Source: Bacteroidaceae bacterium
GTDB taxonomy: Bacteria > Bacteroidota > Bacteroidia > Bacteroidales > Bacteroidaceae
Length of the DNA stretch: 63,160 nucleotides
NCBI GenBank assembly: GCA_017470425.1
Contig: JAFUYT010000022.1
Coordinates: forward strand, 1 to 63,160
Direction of reading: 5' to 3'
Made by a program: the position numbers and the translations under genes. Each line of letters starts with the position of its first letter. The first letter of the stretch is position 1. The notes beneath the pieces were generated by a model. The model saw only the letters and a program-made list of their open reading frames with translations, ran no database searches and was not told where the DNA came from. Shown piece after piece: positions 9,383 through 17,617 of the stretch.

Positions 9383-11370
9383 ATCGTGGCGGCGCCGTAG
9401 AGGCGTTCGGCGAGCAGCTCGCTGCGCGTCTGCAAAAGATACTGACGGGCGCGTGAGAAGGGGAGCGAGGGCTCCAACTTGATGATCAGACGGCGGATGT
9501 AGAGGCTCTGTACGCGAGGGATGGGCGGCTCGTCGGGTCCCAGGACGCGGGAACCGAAGATGCTGCGCAGCCGCACGGCGGCATCGCGCGCGAGAGCCTC
9601 GATGGTGCTGACGTGGCGGTGCTTCAGATAGACGATGACCATGCGCGAGAGGGGAGGGTAGTTGAAGTCGCGCCTCTCCAGCATCTGTTCCTGATAGAGC
9701 CCTTGGTAGTCATTGCCTACGACCTGATGGATGACCGCCAGGTCGGCGCTCATCGTCTGTAGCAGCACGCGTCCCTGGCGCTGGCGCCGTCCGGCGCGCC
9801 CTGCCACCTGCGACATCATCTGGAATGACCGCTCGAAGGCGCGGAAGTCGGGCTGGTGCAGCATCGTGTCGGCTGAGAGGATGCCCACGACGCTGACGTG
9901 CTCGAAGTCCAGTCCCTTCGTGACCATCTGCGTGCCCACGAGGATGTCTGTGCGGTGGGCTGCGAAGTCATCGATAATCTGCTCGTAGGCGGTGCGTGTG
10001 CGCGTCGTGTCGAGATCCATGCGTGCGACGCGCGCTGCAGGGAAGAGGCGCTGCAGCTCGTCCTCGATGCGCTCCGTGCCGAAGCCGTGTCCCCGCAGGT
10101 CGGGGGTCTCACAGGCAGGGCATTGCGCGGGAACCTCGGCGCTATAGCCGCAGTAGTGGCAGGTGAGGCGTCCGCTGCGCTTGTGCAGGGATAGCGGTAC
10201 GTCGCAGTGTGGACAGCGCGGCACCCAGCCGCAGACGTGGCATTGGAGCTGGGGGGCGTAGCCGCGGCGGTTCTGGAACAGGATGATCTGCTCGTCAGCG
10301 CTGAGGGCGCTCTGCATGGCTTCCAGGAGCTGCGGCGAGAACGGCCCTTGCATCAGGCGCTTGCGGCGCAGCTCCTTGACATCGACAATCTCCACTGCGG
10401 GCAGCTGCACCTGTCCGAAGCGCTCGGTGAGCGGCACCAGACCATACTTGCCCATGCGGGCGTTATAGTAGCTCTCAAACGACGGGGTGGCGGTGCCCAG
10501 CAGCGTGTGTGCACCGGCGCGGGCTGCCATGAGGATGGCCACGTTGCGGGCGTTGTAGCGCGGTGCGGGCTCTTGCTGCTTGAAGTTCACCTCGTGCTCC
10601 TCATCGACAATGACCAGCCCCAGCCGCTGGAAGGGCAGGAAGATGGAGGAGCGCACGCCCACGATGATGTCGTAGGGCTGTCGGGAGAGCTGCCGCTGCC
10701 AGACGGCGCCGCGCTCCTTGTCGCTGAACTTACTGTGATAGACGCCCAGGCGGTCGCCGAAGACGGCGCGCAGGCGGTCGGTGAGCTGTGTCGTCAGTAC
10801 GATCTCGGGCAGTAGGTACAGCACCTGTTCGCCGCGCTGGATGGCTTCTGCGATGAGGTGGGTATAGATCTCGGTCTTGCCTGACGAGGTGACACCGTGG
10901 AGCAGGCATACCTTGTGCGTCTGCCACTGCTCGCGGATGGCCGCGAGGGCTGCGGACTGGGCGGGGGAGAGAGAGGGGAGATCCGCCAAGCCTATGTCTT
11001 CAAAGGACGGGGAGTCCTCGCCCCCACGGGGGGGACGGGTGAGGGACTTCAGCTTCCCCGGCACTGCCGCCTTGAAGACCTCGCCGATGGTGCAGAGGTA
11101 GTAATCGGAGATCCACTGCCACAGTTGCCACTGCGTGGGCAGCAGGATCGGCTCGCGATCGACCAGCTCCTTCACCGTCTTGACCACCATCGTGGCATCG
11201 GCGGGCGGCTGCTCGTGGAGGCGCGCAATCATTCCCACCTTCGTCTGCTTGGCACCGAAGGGAACCACGACGCGACAGCCCACCTGTGCCTCGGCTGCCA
11301 GCGTCTCGGGCAGCTCATAGGTGAACAAGCCGGGCAGCGGCACGGGGAGAATGACGTCTGCGAACTTCAT
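9358..11370 (-). CDS. priA: primosomal replication restart helicase
   Basis: PriA reloads the replisome at stalled forks. The 670-residue protein shows the N-terminal fork-binding domain, Walker A GVTSSGKT (159-166), the DEEH box in VIVDEEHEVNFKQQ, and the paired zinc-binding cysteines CHVCGWVPRCPHC and CHYCGYSAEVPAQCPAC, then the second helicase lobe (VGTQMVTKGLDFEHV). A short Pro/Gly stretch TRPPRGGEDSPSFED (111-125) before the helicase core coincides with a GC-rich palindrome. The start overlaps the upstream barrel gene's stop (ATGA), so it is probably the last gene of the T9SS transcription unit. Confidence 0.95.
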   Translation of the reverse strand: MKFADVILPVPLPGLFTYELPETLAAEAQVGCRVVVPFGAKQTKVGMIARLHEQPPADATMVVKTVKELVDREPILLPTQWQLWQWISDYYLCTIGEVFKAAVPGKLKSLTRPPRGGEDSPSFEDIGLADLPSLSPAQSAALAAIREQWQTHKVCLLHGVTSSGKTEIYTHLIAEAIQRGEQVLYLLPEIVLTTQLTDRLRAVFGDRLGVYHSKFSDKERGAVWQRQLSRQPYDIIVGVRSSIFLPFQRLGLVIVDEEHEVNFKQQEPAPRYNARNVAILMAARAGAHTLLGTATPSFESYYNARMGKYGLVPLTERFGQVQLPAVEIVDVKELRRKRLMQGPFSPQLLEAMQSALSADEQIILFQNRRGYAPQLQCHVCGWVPRCPHCDVPLSLHKRSGRLTCHYCGYSAEVPAQCPACETPDLRGHGFGTERIEDELQRLFPAARVARMDLDTTRTRTAYEQIIDDFAAHRTDILVGTQMVTKGLDFEHVSVVGILSADTMLHQPDFRAFERSFQMMSQVAGRAGRRQRQGRVLLQTMSADLAVIHQVVGNDYQGLYQEQMLERRDFNYPPLSRMVIVYLKHRHVSTIEALARDAAVRLRSIFGSRVLGPDEPPIPRVQSLYIRRLIIKLEPSLPFSRARQYLLQTRSELLAERLYGAATIYFDVDPL
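10996..11050. repeat. GC palindrome inserted in frame in priA
   Basis: The CCCCCACGGGGG core at about 11024-11037 lies where PriA joins its N-terminal domain to the helicase core. It encodes a Pro/Arg/Gly linker. Confidence 0.6.
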
Positions 11371-11999
11371 CAGAAATAGAAATCAAGACCCACCTGCCAG
11401 CCGGAGCTCTTCATGTCGATCTCCTCGACGTGCTGCACCACGGTGTTGTAGGTTGAGGAGAGAAAGGAACCCTGCGATGTGAGGGGGAAGTTGTGGCTGA
11501 GGCTGATGTGCAGGCGCTTGAAGAAAATCACGCCGAGACCTACGTTCCAACTCAGTGTATGGTGGTCGAAGGTGGCCTTGAACTGGTCTGTGCTCTCCCA
11601 GGTGGATGGGCCGAGGTACCAGTCCCACTGTGGCCCCGTGGCCACGAAGATGCCGATGGCTTTCAGGGGCGTGATGTCCCATCGCACGTTCAGCGGTACC
11701 TCAATATAGCTCATCTTCTCCTTCTCATAAACATCGGTGCCCTCCGGCCCCCACACCTCGATGGCGGCATTCTTCTGGGCGTAGCGCAGGGCGACATCGG
11801 CACCCAGTCCCAGCTTGCGGATCTTGGCGTGGATCTTAGGGCCGAGGTAGAAGCCGGTGCGGTTCTTGGTATCGACCACCGACTTGGAAAAGCTCAGCTG
11901 CTGAATCCCCAATCCCAGATCAACACCGAAACGCAACTGAGCGCAGACACTGCTGGCCGCGCTCATTGCGATAAGAAGGGAAAGGAGAAATCGTTTCAT
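11370..11999 (-). CDS. outer membrane beta-barrel protein (PorT-like)
   Basis: The 209-residue protein has a signal peptide (MKRFLLSLLIAMSAASSVCA, cleavage before Q21) and then alternating amphipathic strands, ending in the aromatic residue of VGLDFYF as expected for a BamA-inserted barrel. It resembles the PorT-family 8-stranded barrels of Bacteroidetes. It lies 15 bp after gldN and overlaps priA by the ATGA arrangement. Its place in the secretion operon suggests a role in T9SS or envelope assembly, but the match to PorT itself is only at family level. Confidence 0.7.
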   Translation of the reverse strand: MKRFLLSLLIAMSAASSVCAQLRFGVDLGLGIQQLSFSKSVVDTKNRTGFYLGPKIHAKIRKLGLGADVALRYAQKNAAIEVWGPEGTDVYEKEKMSYIEVPLNVRWDITPLKAIGIFVATGPQWDWYLGPSTWESTDQFKATFDHHTLSWNVGLGVIFFKRLHISLSHNFPLTSQGSFLSSTYNTVVQHVEEIDMKSSGWQVGLDFYF

Positions 12000-12014
12000 T
12001 GTGTGAGGTGAAGG

Positions 12015-13163
12015 CTACCTGCGTTGCCGGCGGGCAGAGACGCGTGGCGCCGAGGAGCCGCCGCTCTTCTTGCTGGCGGCTGCCGACGAGGAGCTGCGGC
12101 GCGAACTGCTCTTCTCTTTCTTGGCGGCAGCCTTTTCGGCTTTCGCCTTGCTCTTGGCGGCCTTGCCCGTGAGGGGCGCCACGGCGACGCTGTCGAGGCT
12201 GTCCTTCTGCTCGGGCTGGTGCCAGATGTGTTCCTCGAAGTCCTTCAGCTGCTGTTCGATGCGCTCCTGCTCGCGGGTGCGGGTGCTGTCGTTGGCCAGA
12301 ATGCGTCCTTGCAGGTTGTTGGTCTTATAGATCCTACCCTTGTAGAGGTTCATGGTGAAGTAGTCGTCAACGGTCATGTTGGTGACGTTGTTCAGGTTCG
12401 ACGCCATGATGGGCATCCGCGAGAGATAGGAGGCGACGTCGTCGTACTTCACCCAGAAGAGCGGGTAGGGGGTGGCTTCGGTGCCGAAGTCATCGGCGCC
12501 GCGCATCAGCACGGGGCAGAGCGCCGTGACGCGGCTGCGGTAGGTGGCGGAGCGCTGGTCGAAGTAGCTGCTTTCTTTGATATACATACGTGTGACCTCG
12601 GCCGACGGGATGTCGCTCTCGGGCACGGAGACCTTGCCGTCCTTCTCCTCGTAGTAGATGGAGTAGCGGTCCAGCAGCTCGTGGGCATCGGCCTTGTCCT
12701 TGTCCTCGAAGCTCTCGTTGCCGTCGAGCTTGTAGGTATAGACGGGGATGCGGCCGGACACGAAGAGGCGGAACAGGTACGTGAACAGGTTCTGCTCCTT
12801 GCCGCGCGGCTCCACGGGGTAGTAGAGGGGTGCGTTGGCGTCCTCCATCAGATCCAGCTGGCGGTAGATGTCGCGGCGCCAGACCACATCCTCCGGCATC
12901 TCGTCGGTGGTGGGGAACATCAGGGCGGCGCGGTCGCTGCCGGGCGTGGCGGAGGCCTTCTTCTTGGAGGTCGTCGTGGTGCTGGATGATGCTACACGAC
13001 TCTTCTTGGGCTGAGCCTGAACACCTTGTGGTGAAATAAGAAATAATAAATAACAAATAATAAACAAGGTGGGGCCACACTGGACCATACGATGCAACCA
13101 AGCAGTACGCACCGTATCCTTTATATGTTGATTATTGTTCGTATTCATCATGCTATCTATCAT
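12015..13163 (-). CDS. gldN: type IX secretion system protein GldN/PorN
   Basis: GldN (PorN) forms, with GldK, the large periplasmic ring under the outer membrane that is part of the T9SS core. The family sequence runs from ALMFPTTDEMPEDVVWRRDIYRQLDL to the end of the folded domain at about residue 320, with the conserved YYPVEPRGKEQNLFTYLFRL segment. The tail of about 50 residues is unusually Lys/Arg/Ser/Ala-rich. The signal peptide core LFIICYLLFLIS is encoded by a 7-nt repeat tract. The start is uncertain: ATGs at 13163, 13148 and 13088 are in frame, and the one at 13088 gives the shortest normal signal peptide. Confidence 0.9.
   Translation of the reverse strand: MIDSMMNTNNNQHIKDTVRTAWLHRMVQCGPTLFIICYLLFLISPQGVQAQPKKSRVASSSTTTTSKKKASATPGSDRAALMFPTTDEMPEDVVWRRDIYRQLDLMEDANAPLYYPVEPRGKEQNLFTYLFRLFVSGRIPVYTYKLDGNESFEDKDKADAHELLDRYSIYYEEKDGKVSVPESDIPSAEVTRMYIKESSYFDQRSATYRSRVTALCPVLMRGADDFGTEATPYPLFWVKYDDVASYLSRMPIMASNLNNVTNMTVDDYFTMNLYKGRIYKTNNLQGRILANDSTRTREQERIEQQLKDFEEHIWHQPEQKDSLDSVAVAPLTGKAAKSKAKAEKAAAKKEKSSSRRSSSSAAASKKSGGSSAPRVSARRQRR
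13032..13069 (-). repeat. 7-nt repeat tract encoding GldN signal peptide core
   Basis: On the coding strand the heptamers TTATTAT, TTGTTAT, TTATTAT, TTCTTAT follow each other and encode the hydrophobic core of the GldN signal peptide. Confidence 0.7.
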
Positions 13164-13195
13164 TTATCATTTATGATTTATCATTTATTATTTCA
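13157..13195. repeat. 7-nt period repeat tract (ATTTATC)
   Basis: Heptamers ATTTATC, ATTTATG, ATTTATC, ATTTATT lie in the gldM-gldN gap and extend into the longest possible gldN start. Confidence 0.8.
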
Positions 13196-13199
13196 GCGA

Positions 13200-14765
13200 T
13201 TAGTTCACGGTCACGTCCATGGCGCCGTCGAGCGTGCGCTCCACGCCGTCGGGGCCGATGGCCCGGATGCGGGTGATGAAGAAGCGCTTGCCGCGAGCCA
13301 GGCTGCGGAACATATTCTTCTGGCGCGTCGTGAACTCGGCGGAGTTGCTGACCTCCGGGATGGCGTTGCCCATGTTGTCGTAGAACACCGTCTCGAAGCC
13401 CTGCACGCGGAACGGGATGTTCAGCAGGCCGTCATCGACGGCGGCACCGAGCACGTCGGCGTTCATGAGCACTTGCTTCGAGAGCTTGCCGCCCTTGAAG
13501 CGGTTCTCGCCGCCCTGCCCGTCGGGGTAGGCGATGAAGGCGGTCGGGTCGGGCAACTTGCGCACGCGGAACGTGAACTTACCCATCTCCTGCACGCGCC
13601 CTTCGGTCTGGGCTGCTACGGTGATGACGGCATCGCCACCCACGGCCGTGGGACGCGCCACGAACTTGCCGTCGCCCTTCGGCGTGAGGCTGCCGCCCGT
13701 CATGCTCACCTGCAGCTTGTTCGCCGGCACGCCGGGCACGCTGACGCTCATCGGGTTGTCATAGCCCGCATAGAGCACGTTCATCAGGTCGGCAGAGACG
13801 GTGGCCGAGGGAGCCACGACGCTGTACTTCTGCTCGAAGTCGCGGCGCACGAGCTCGCCCTGGGCGTTCATCATCTCGATGTAGCCCACGAGGGTGAAGT
13901 CGCCTGTCGTGTTGCAGACGGTCTCATAGATGCCGCGGTCGCTCTCGATCTTGCGGCCGCCGATATAGATGGTGGGACGGTTCGTCGTATCGACCGCCGC
14001 CATCAGGATCTGCGCCGAGAAGCGGCCGCCCTGCACGATGGTCTGCGCATTGGGGATCACGTAGGCGTTCAGCTCGTTCACGCGGATATCCTTCACGCCG
14101 ATGTTGGCGGCCAGGCCGTGCAGCACTTCGCCCTCGGCATAGCGCACGTCGCTCTGCAGCTTCGTGAGCAGCGTCACGGCAGCCGCCGTAGGCATCGACT
14201 CAAACATATACTCCTGCCAGTTCTTGCCCAGCGTGCGCACGTTCTGAGGCACGTCGGTCGAGAGGTTGCTGGCGATGATGCGGCGCTGCGCGCTGTCGGT
14301 CACCATCTGGATGATGCGCTCGCGGTAGCCGTTGATGCCATCGTAGAGTTCGCCGCCGCGGCCCGTGCCGGGTGCCAGCATCACGCTCGTGGCAGCCTCC
14401 AGGTCCTCGCGGTTCTGTATGTTGCGGACGTCGCCGTCCTTGCCGTCGCTCTTGCGCACGATGAGCTCCTTCAGTTCCTCGGCCAGGTTGAAGAGCGAGT
14501 CGGACATCAGGCGCACCTGCTGCGCCTTGTCGTACCACTCCTTCACCTTCTTCGGGTTCGCCTTCATCTGCTCCTCGAAGTCGTCGTAGATGCCTTGGTT
14601 CACCTGCGTGGCGTTGGAGGTGGTTGTCTGCAGACTCTTATCGACCAGCGAGAAGCCATTGAGCACGTCGCTCGACACGTTGAGCGCGAGCATAGCCATG
14701 AGGACGACGTACATCAGGTTGATCATCTTCTGGCGCGGAGAGACAGGTCTTTTCTTAACTGGCAT
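13200..14765 (-). CDS. gldM: type IX secretion system motor protein GldM/PorM
   Basis: GldM (PorM) spans the periplasm and, with GldL, forms the proton-driven motor of the T9SS. The 521-residue protein has a short cytoplasmic tail, one membrane helix (about 12-34, LMYVVLMAMLALNVSSDVLNGF region), a helical D1 domain with ANPKKVKEWYDKAQQV, and three C-terminal Ig-like domains with GMGNAIPEVSN-type strands near the end. Length and layout match the family. It lies 36 bp before gldN and 151 bp after gldL, with the latter gap filled by a palindrome pair. Confidence 0.95.
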   Translation of the reverse strand: MPVKKRPVSPRQKMINLMYVVLMAMLALNVSSDVLNGFSLVDKSLQTTTSNATQVNQGIYDDFEEQMKANPKKVKEWYDKAQQVRLMSDSLFNLAEELKELIVRKSDGKDGDVRNIQNREDLEAATSVMLAPGTGRGGELYDGINGYRERIIQMVTDSAQRRIIASNLSTDVPQNVRTLGKNWQEYMFESMPTAAAVTLLTKLQSDVRYAEGEVLHGLAANIGVKDIRVNELNAYVIPNAQTIVQGGRFSAQILMAAVDTTNRPTIYIGGRKIESDRGIYETVCNTTGDFTLVGYIEMMNAQGELVRRDFEQKYSVVAPSATVSADLMNVLYAGYDNPMSVSVPGVPANKLQVSMTGGSLTPKGDGKFVARPTAVGGDAVITVAAQTEGRVQEMGKFTFRVRKLPDPTAFIAYPDGQGGENRFKGGKLSKQVLMNADVLGAAVDDGLLNIPFRVQGFETVFYDNMGNAIPEVSNSAEFTTRQKNMFRSLARGKRFFITRIRAIGPDGVERTLDGAMDVTVN

Positions 14766-14770
14766 AATTG

Positions 14771-14918
14771 GAAGACCCGCCCCTCACCCTCCCGGTGAGG
14801 GAGGGAGTAGTTTCTACTCGAAGGATGAAAGGTTTTAGGGTCATAAAAAGAGTTTATTTATCAAAGTTCAATAGTCACAGGTGACCACTCCCACAGGGAG
14901 GGTGAGGGGTGGGTCTTC
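14771..14918. mobile_element. MITE-like element with 23-bp inverted repeats between gldL and gldM
   Basis: The left end starts GAAGACCCGCCCCTCACC and the right end is its inverted copy ending GGTGGGTCTTC; 22 of 23 positions match. Inside the left arm CCCTCACC-CTCCC-GGTGAGGG is a hairpin of its own. The right end runs into the gldL stop codon. The core between the arms is AT-rich and has no coding potential. Confidence 0.65.
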
Positions 14919-15864
14919 AAACTGGCGCAGCCCCCTTCGGCATATTGACCGTCAGCGCTTCTATCATGCGTGCATAGACGCCGTTGAGTTCTTCGATTTG
15001 TGCAGCCATCTTGCGCGTCTGGTCGTTAATCTGGTCGATGGTGCCGACCTGCTGGCTGACGCTCTTGAGCTGCATCTCGTAGATGGTGTTGATGCCGGTG
15101 AGGGTGCGGTTGAGGTTGAGCATCTCCTCGCTGTCCTGCGTCATGCGGCCAGCCTGTTCGCGCACGCGGCCCAGCACTTCGGTGAGCTGTTGCAGCTGAT
15201 CCACGTAGGCTTCGATGGCATCCTCCACCTCGGGCGCATTGGCTGCCTGTGCGTTGGCCAGCATCCCTTCGGCGTTGGCGGGCAGTCCGCCAGCCACGTT
15301 GGCTGCTGCCTGTGCCGCCGCAGCGAGGTTCGCCGCCGCCTCCTCAGAAATCCCTGCGCCACCGCCTCCGATGACTCCGCCGCCGTTCACAACAACCGCG
15401 CCAGCAGTCCCTTCTTCCGCCCCGTTGGTGGCGGTCTGTCCGCCACCTCCAATAGCGCCACCTCCCGCAGCGCCGCCAATCACCACCGTGCCTCCCGCCG
15501 GCGCACCGCCGCCGATGATGACGGCTCCGCCGCCCACGGCGGCAGGCTGTGTGCCCGCCTCGACGGCATTGTGTGCGGCTGCCTTCAGGGCCTCCAGTTC
15601 CTCGAGATCCACGAAGTCATCTGCGAGCTCTGCATCCTGCGATGCATTGAACGGGCGGTCGAAACCGGAGATGAAGAACACGAAGACCTCCGTGCCCATA
15701 CCGATGAACAACATCAGGTTGGCACCGGGGATGTGCGTCAGCTTGAAGAGCGTACCCAGGATGACCACGGCAGCGCCCCAGCTGTAGGCGTAGTTCATGA
15801 ATGTCTGGCCCGGCACGGAATCCATCCAGTGCTGTATGCGGGCTATTAATGAAAACTTGCTCAT
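14917..15864 (-). CDS. gldL: type IX secretion system motor protein GldL/PorL
   Basis: GldL (PorL) is the inner-membrane stator-like subunit of the T9SS motor. The 315-residue protein has two membrane helices within residues 22-72 (SWGAAVVILGTLFKL and LMLFIGMGTEVFVFFISGF), the second with the conserved membrane glutamate. Its C-terminal part (about 215-315) is a coiled coil with the conserved AYVDQLQQLTEVL and LNRTLTGINTIYEMQLKSVS segments. Between them lies a stretch of about 100 residues that is almost only Gly, Ala, Val, Ile and Thr, which is not needed in the family and looks like an expanded flexible linker. Confidence 0.93.
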   Translation of the reverse strand: MSKFSLIARIQHWMDSVPGQTFMNYAYSWGAAVVILGTLFKLTHIPGANLMLFIGMGTEVFVFFISGFDRPFNASQDAELADDFVDLEELEALKAAAHNAVEAGTQPAAVGGGAVIIGGGAPAGGTVVIGGAAGGGAIGGGGQTATNGAEEGTAGAVVVNGGGVIGGGGAGISEEAAANLAAAAQAAANVAGGLPANAEGMLANAQAANAPEVEDAIEAYVDQLQQLTEVLGRVREQAGRMTQDSEEMLNLNRTLTGINTIYEMQLKSVSQQVGTIDQINDQTRKMAAQIEELNGVYARMIEALTVNMPKGAAPV

Positions 15865-15870
15865 AATTGC

Positions 15871-15995
15871 AGACCCTCCCCCCTGCCCCTCCCTTGTAGG
15901 GCGGGGAGTAGATACTTTTATTATCAGAGATTAATGATTTTCATTGTCTTTTGGTGACCCCACCCCCTCCCTACAAGGGAGGGCGGGGGAGGGCT
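15871..15995. mobile_element. inverted GC-palindrome pair between gldK and gldL
   Basis: Two copies of a CCCTCCCTTGTAGGG-type palindrome (15871-15908 and 15956-15995) face each other around 47 bp of AT-rich DNA. The pair fills nearly the whole gldK-gldL gap. Confidence 0.65.
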
Positions 15996-15997
15996 CA

Positions 15998-17542
15998 CTA
16001 TTTCTTTCCTTTATTCTTCACGCCGCTGGCATCCTTCACCATCGAGCGAACGCAGCGGAAGCCGATGTAGCAGCGGGGTTGGTTCTGGTATTCATAGGAG
16101 CGCCATGCAGAGCGGATCAGGCTCTCGGGGTCTTTCCACGAGCCTCCGCGCACGCTCTTCTTCTTCAATCGGTAGGGGTCCTCCTTAGCGGCGTTGTAGC
16201 GCAGCTCAGGGTTCATGTCCGACATCGCCTCCACACCCGCTTCGGTATAGACCGTCGAGGTCCATTCGGCAACGTTACCGGCCATGTCGTACAGGCCGTT
16301 GCTATTGGCCGAGAAGATGCCGCACTTCGAGGTGATGAGCGAGCCGTCCTTGGTGTAGTTGCCGCGGTCGGGCTTGAAGTTGGCGTAGAAGCAGCCCTTG
16401 TCGCTCTTCACGTCCTTGGCTTCCCACGGGAACGGGTTGCCGTCCTTGCCGCGCGCGGCGTACTCCCATTCGATCTCCGTCGGCAGACGGTAGGGCTGGA
16501 TTTCTGCACCGGCTGCGCCGAGGCCCTTCAGCAGGTACGACGTGCGCCAGCGGCAGAACGCCTCGGCCTGCTCCCATGACACGCCCACCACGGGGTAGTC
16601 GTCGTAGGCCGGGTTGGAGAAGTACAGCCGCATATAGCGCTCGTTCTCGGCATTGCGGAAGTCATTGATCCAGCAAGTCGTGTCGGGGTAGATGTTCACG
16701 ATGTAGGTGTTCACGAAATCCCACGGTCCGGACAACGGGCGCGTGATGGTCTGACGCACCACCTTGCCCTCGTCGTCGATGTACGCCGTGTCCTTCGAGA
16801 TCATCACGTCGGCCTCCGAGAAGTCATGGTCGGTGTTCAGGTCGCGTTTCTCCAGCGAGGACACGCCGATGCCGTTGTCGCGCTCGTTCTTCAGACGGTG
16901 CTTGCGCAGCGCTGCGGCGGCATAGTCATAGACCTCGTAGCGGTAGTTCATCTGGCTGGCGTCCAGCATCTTCGTGCCGTCGAAGGGATGGGTGACATAG
17001 ACGCTCTCGATGGCGCGTTGCTCATCCTCGTTGGCCTTGCGCCAGGGGATGTTCTTGTTCCAGTTGAGATGCGGCGTGATGGGGTTGCCCTCCTTGTCCT
17101 CCTCGATCTTGTACGTCTCGTCGCCGCCGAAGGCAGGGTCGGCCAGACGCTCGCGGATGATGCTGTCGCGCACCCACATCACGAACTGGCGGTACTTGGC
17201 GTTGCTGACCTCCGTCTGGTCCATCCAGAAGCCATCGACACTGATGTCGCGCACCGGGAAACCGGCGCCCCACAGCGTGTCGCCCTCCTCGATACCTACG
17301 CGCAGCGAGCCCTTCGGCACAGCCACCATTCCGTAGGGAGCCGCCTCGGCAAACGACGTGCCGCGCACGCCCGTGATCTCGCCGCCCGTGGCCATCGCGT
17401 TGGAGCGCGAGCCGGCACAGGACGCAAAGCCACACGAGATAATAAATAATAAAGAATAAATGATAAATAATAGTTTGCGCTGAGGCTTCCATGCCTCGCG
17501 CGGACTAATTATTGATTTCATATTCTGTATAAAAACTTTCAT
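15998..17542 (-). CDS. gldK: type IX secretion system lipoprotein GldK/PorK
   Basis: GldK (PorK) is the outer-membrane lipoprotein that rings with GldN. The 514-residue protein has a lipoprotein signal ending at a Cys in GFASCAGS (about residue 42), and an FGE/sulfatase-modifying-factor fold with VSNAKYRQFVMWVRDS, RLPTEIEWEYAARG, YDMAGNVAEWTSTVY and VRGGSW as its markers. The hydrophobic core LLFIIYSLLFIIS of the signal peptide is encoded by a 7-nt repeat tract. An internal ATG at 17521 is an alternative start. Its neighbours porP and gldL are in the standard T9SS order. Confidence 0.95.
   Translation of the reverse strand: MKVFIQNMKSIISPREAWKPQRKLLFIIYSLLFIISCGFASCAGSRSNAMATGGEITGVRGTSFAEAAPYGMVAVPKGSLRVGIEEGDTLWGAGFPVRDISVDGFWMDQTEVSNAKYRQFVMWVRDSIIRERLADPAFGGDETYKIEEDKEGNPITPHLNWNKNIPWRKANEDEQRAIESVYVTHPFDGTKMLDASQMNYRYEVYDYAAAALRKHRLKNERDNGIGVSSLEKRDLNTDHDFSEADVMISKDTAYIDDEGKVVRQTITRPLSGPWDFVNTYIVNIYPDTTCWINDFRNAENERYMRLYFSNPAYDDYPVVGVSWEQAEAFCRWRTSYLLKGLGAAGAEIQPYRLPTEIEWEYAARGKDGNPFPWEAKDVKSDKGCFYANFKPDRGNYTKDGSLITSKCGIFSANSNGLYDMAGNVAEWTSTVYTEAGVEAMSDMNPELRYNAAKEDPYRLKKKSVRGGSWKDPESLIRSAWRSYEYQNQPRCYIGFRCVRSMVKDASGVKNKGKK
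17439..17474 (-). repeat. 7-nt repeat tract encoding GldK signal peptide core
   Basis: The coding strand carries TTATTTA/TTATTCT-type heptamers that encode LLFIIYSLLFIIS, the hydrophobic core of the lipoprotein signal. Confidence 0.7.
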
Positions 17543-17549
17543 CGTGTAT

Positions 17550-17613
17550 CTTATTTATTATTTATCATTTATTATTTCTTATTTATTATTTTTCATCTCT
17601 CATTTCTCATCTC
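17550..17613. repeat. 7-nt period repeat tract in porP-gldK gap
   Basis: About nine degenerate heptamers related to ATTTATT and ATTTCTC fill the 75-bp gap between the porP stop and the gldK start. Confidence 0.75.
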
Positions 17614-17617
17614 CCCC

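Noticed and set aside
15944-16579. 211-codon plus-strand frame starting in the palindrome
   Set aside because: It begins in the repeat and runs antisense to gldK; no domain is seen.
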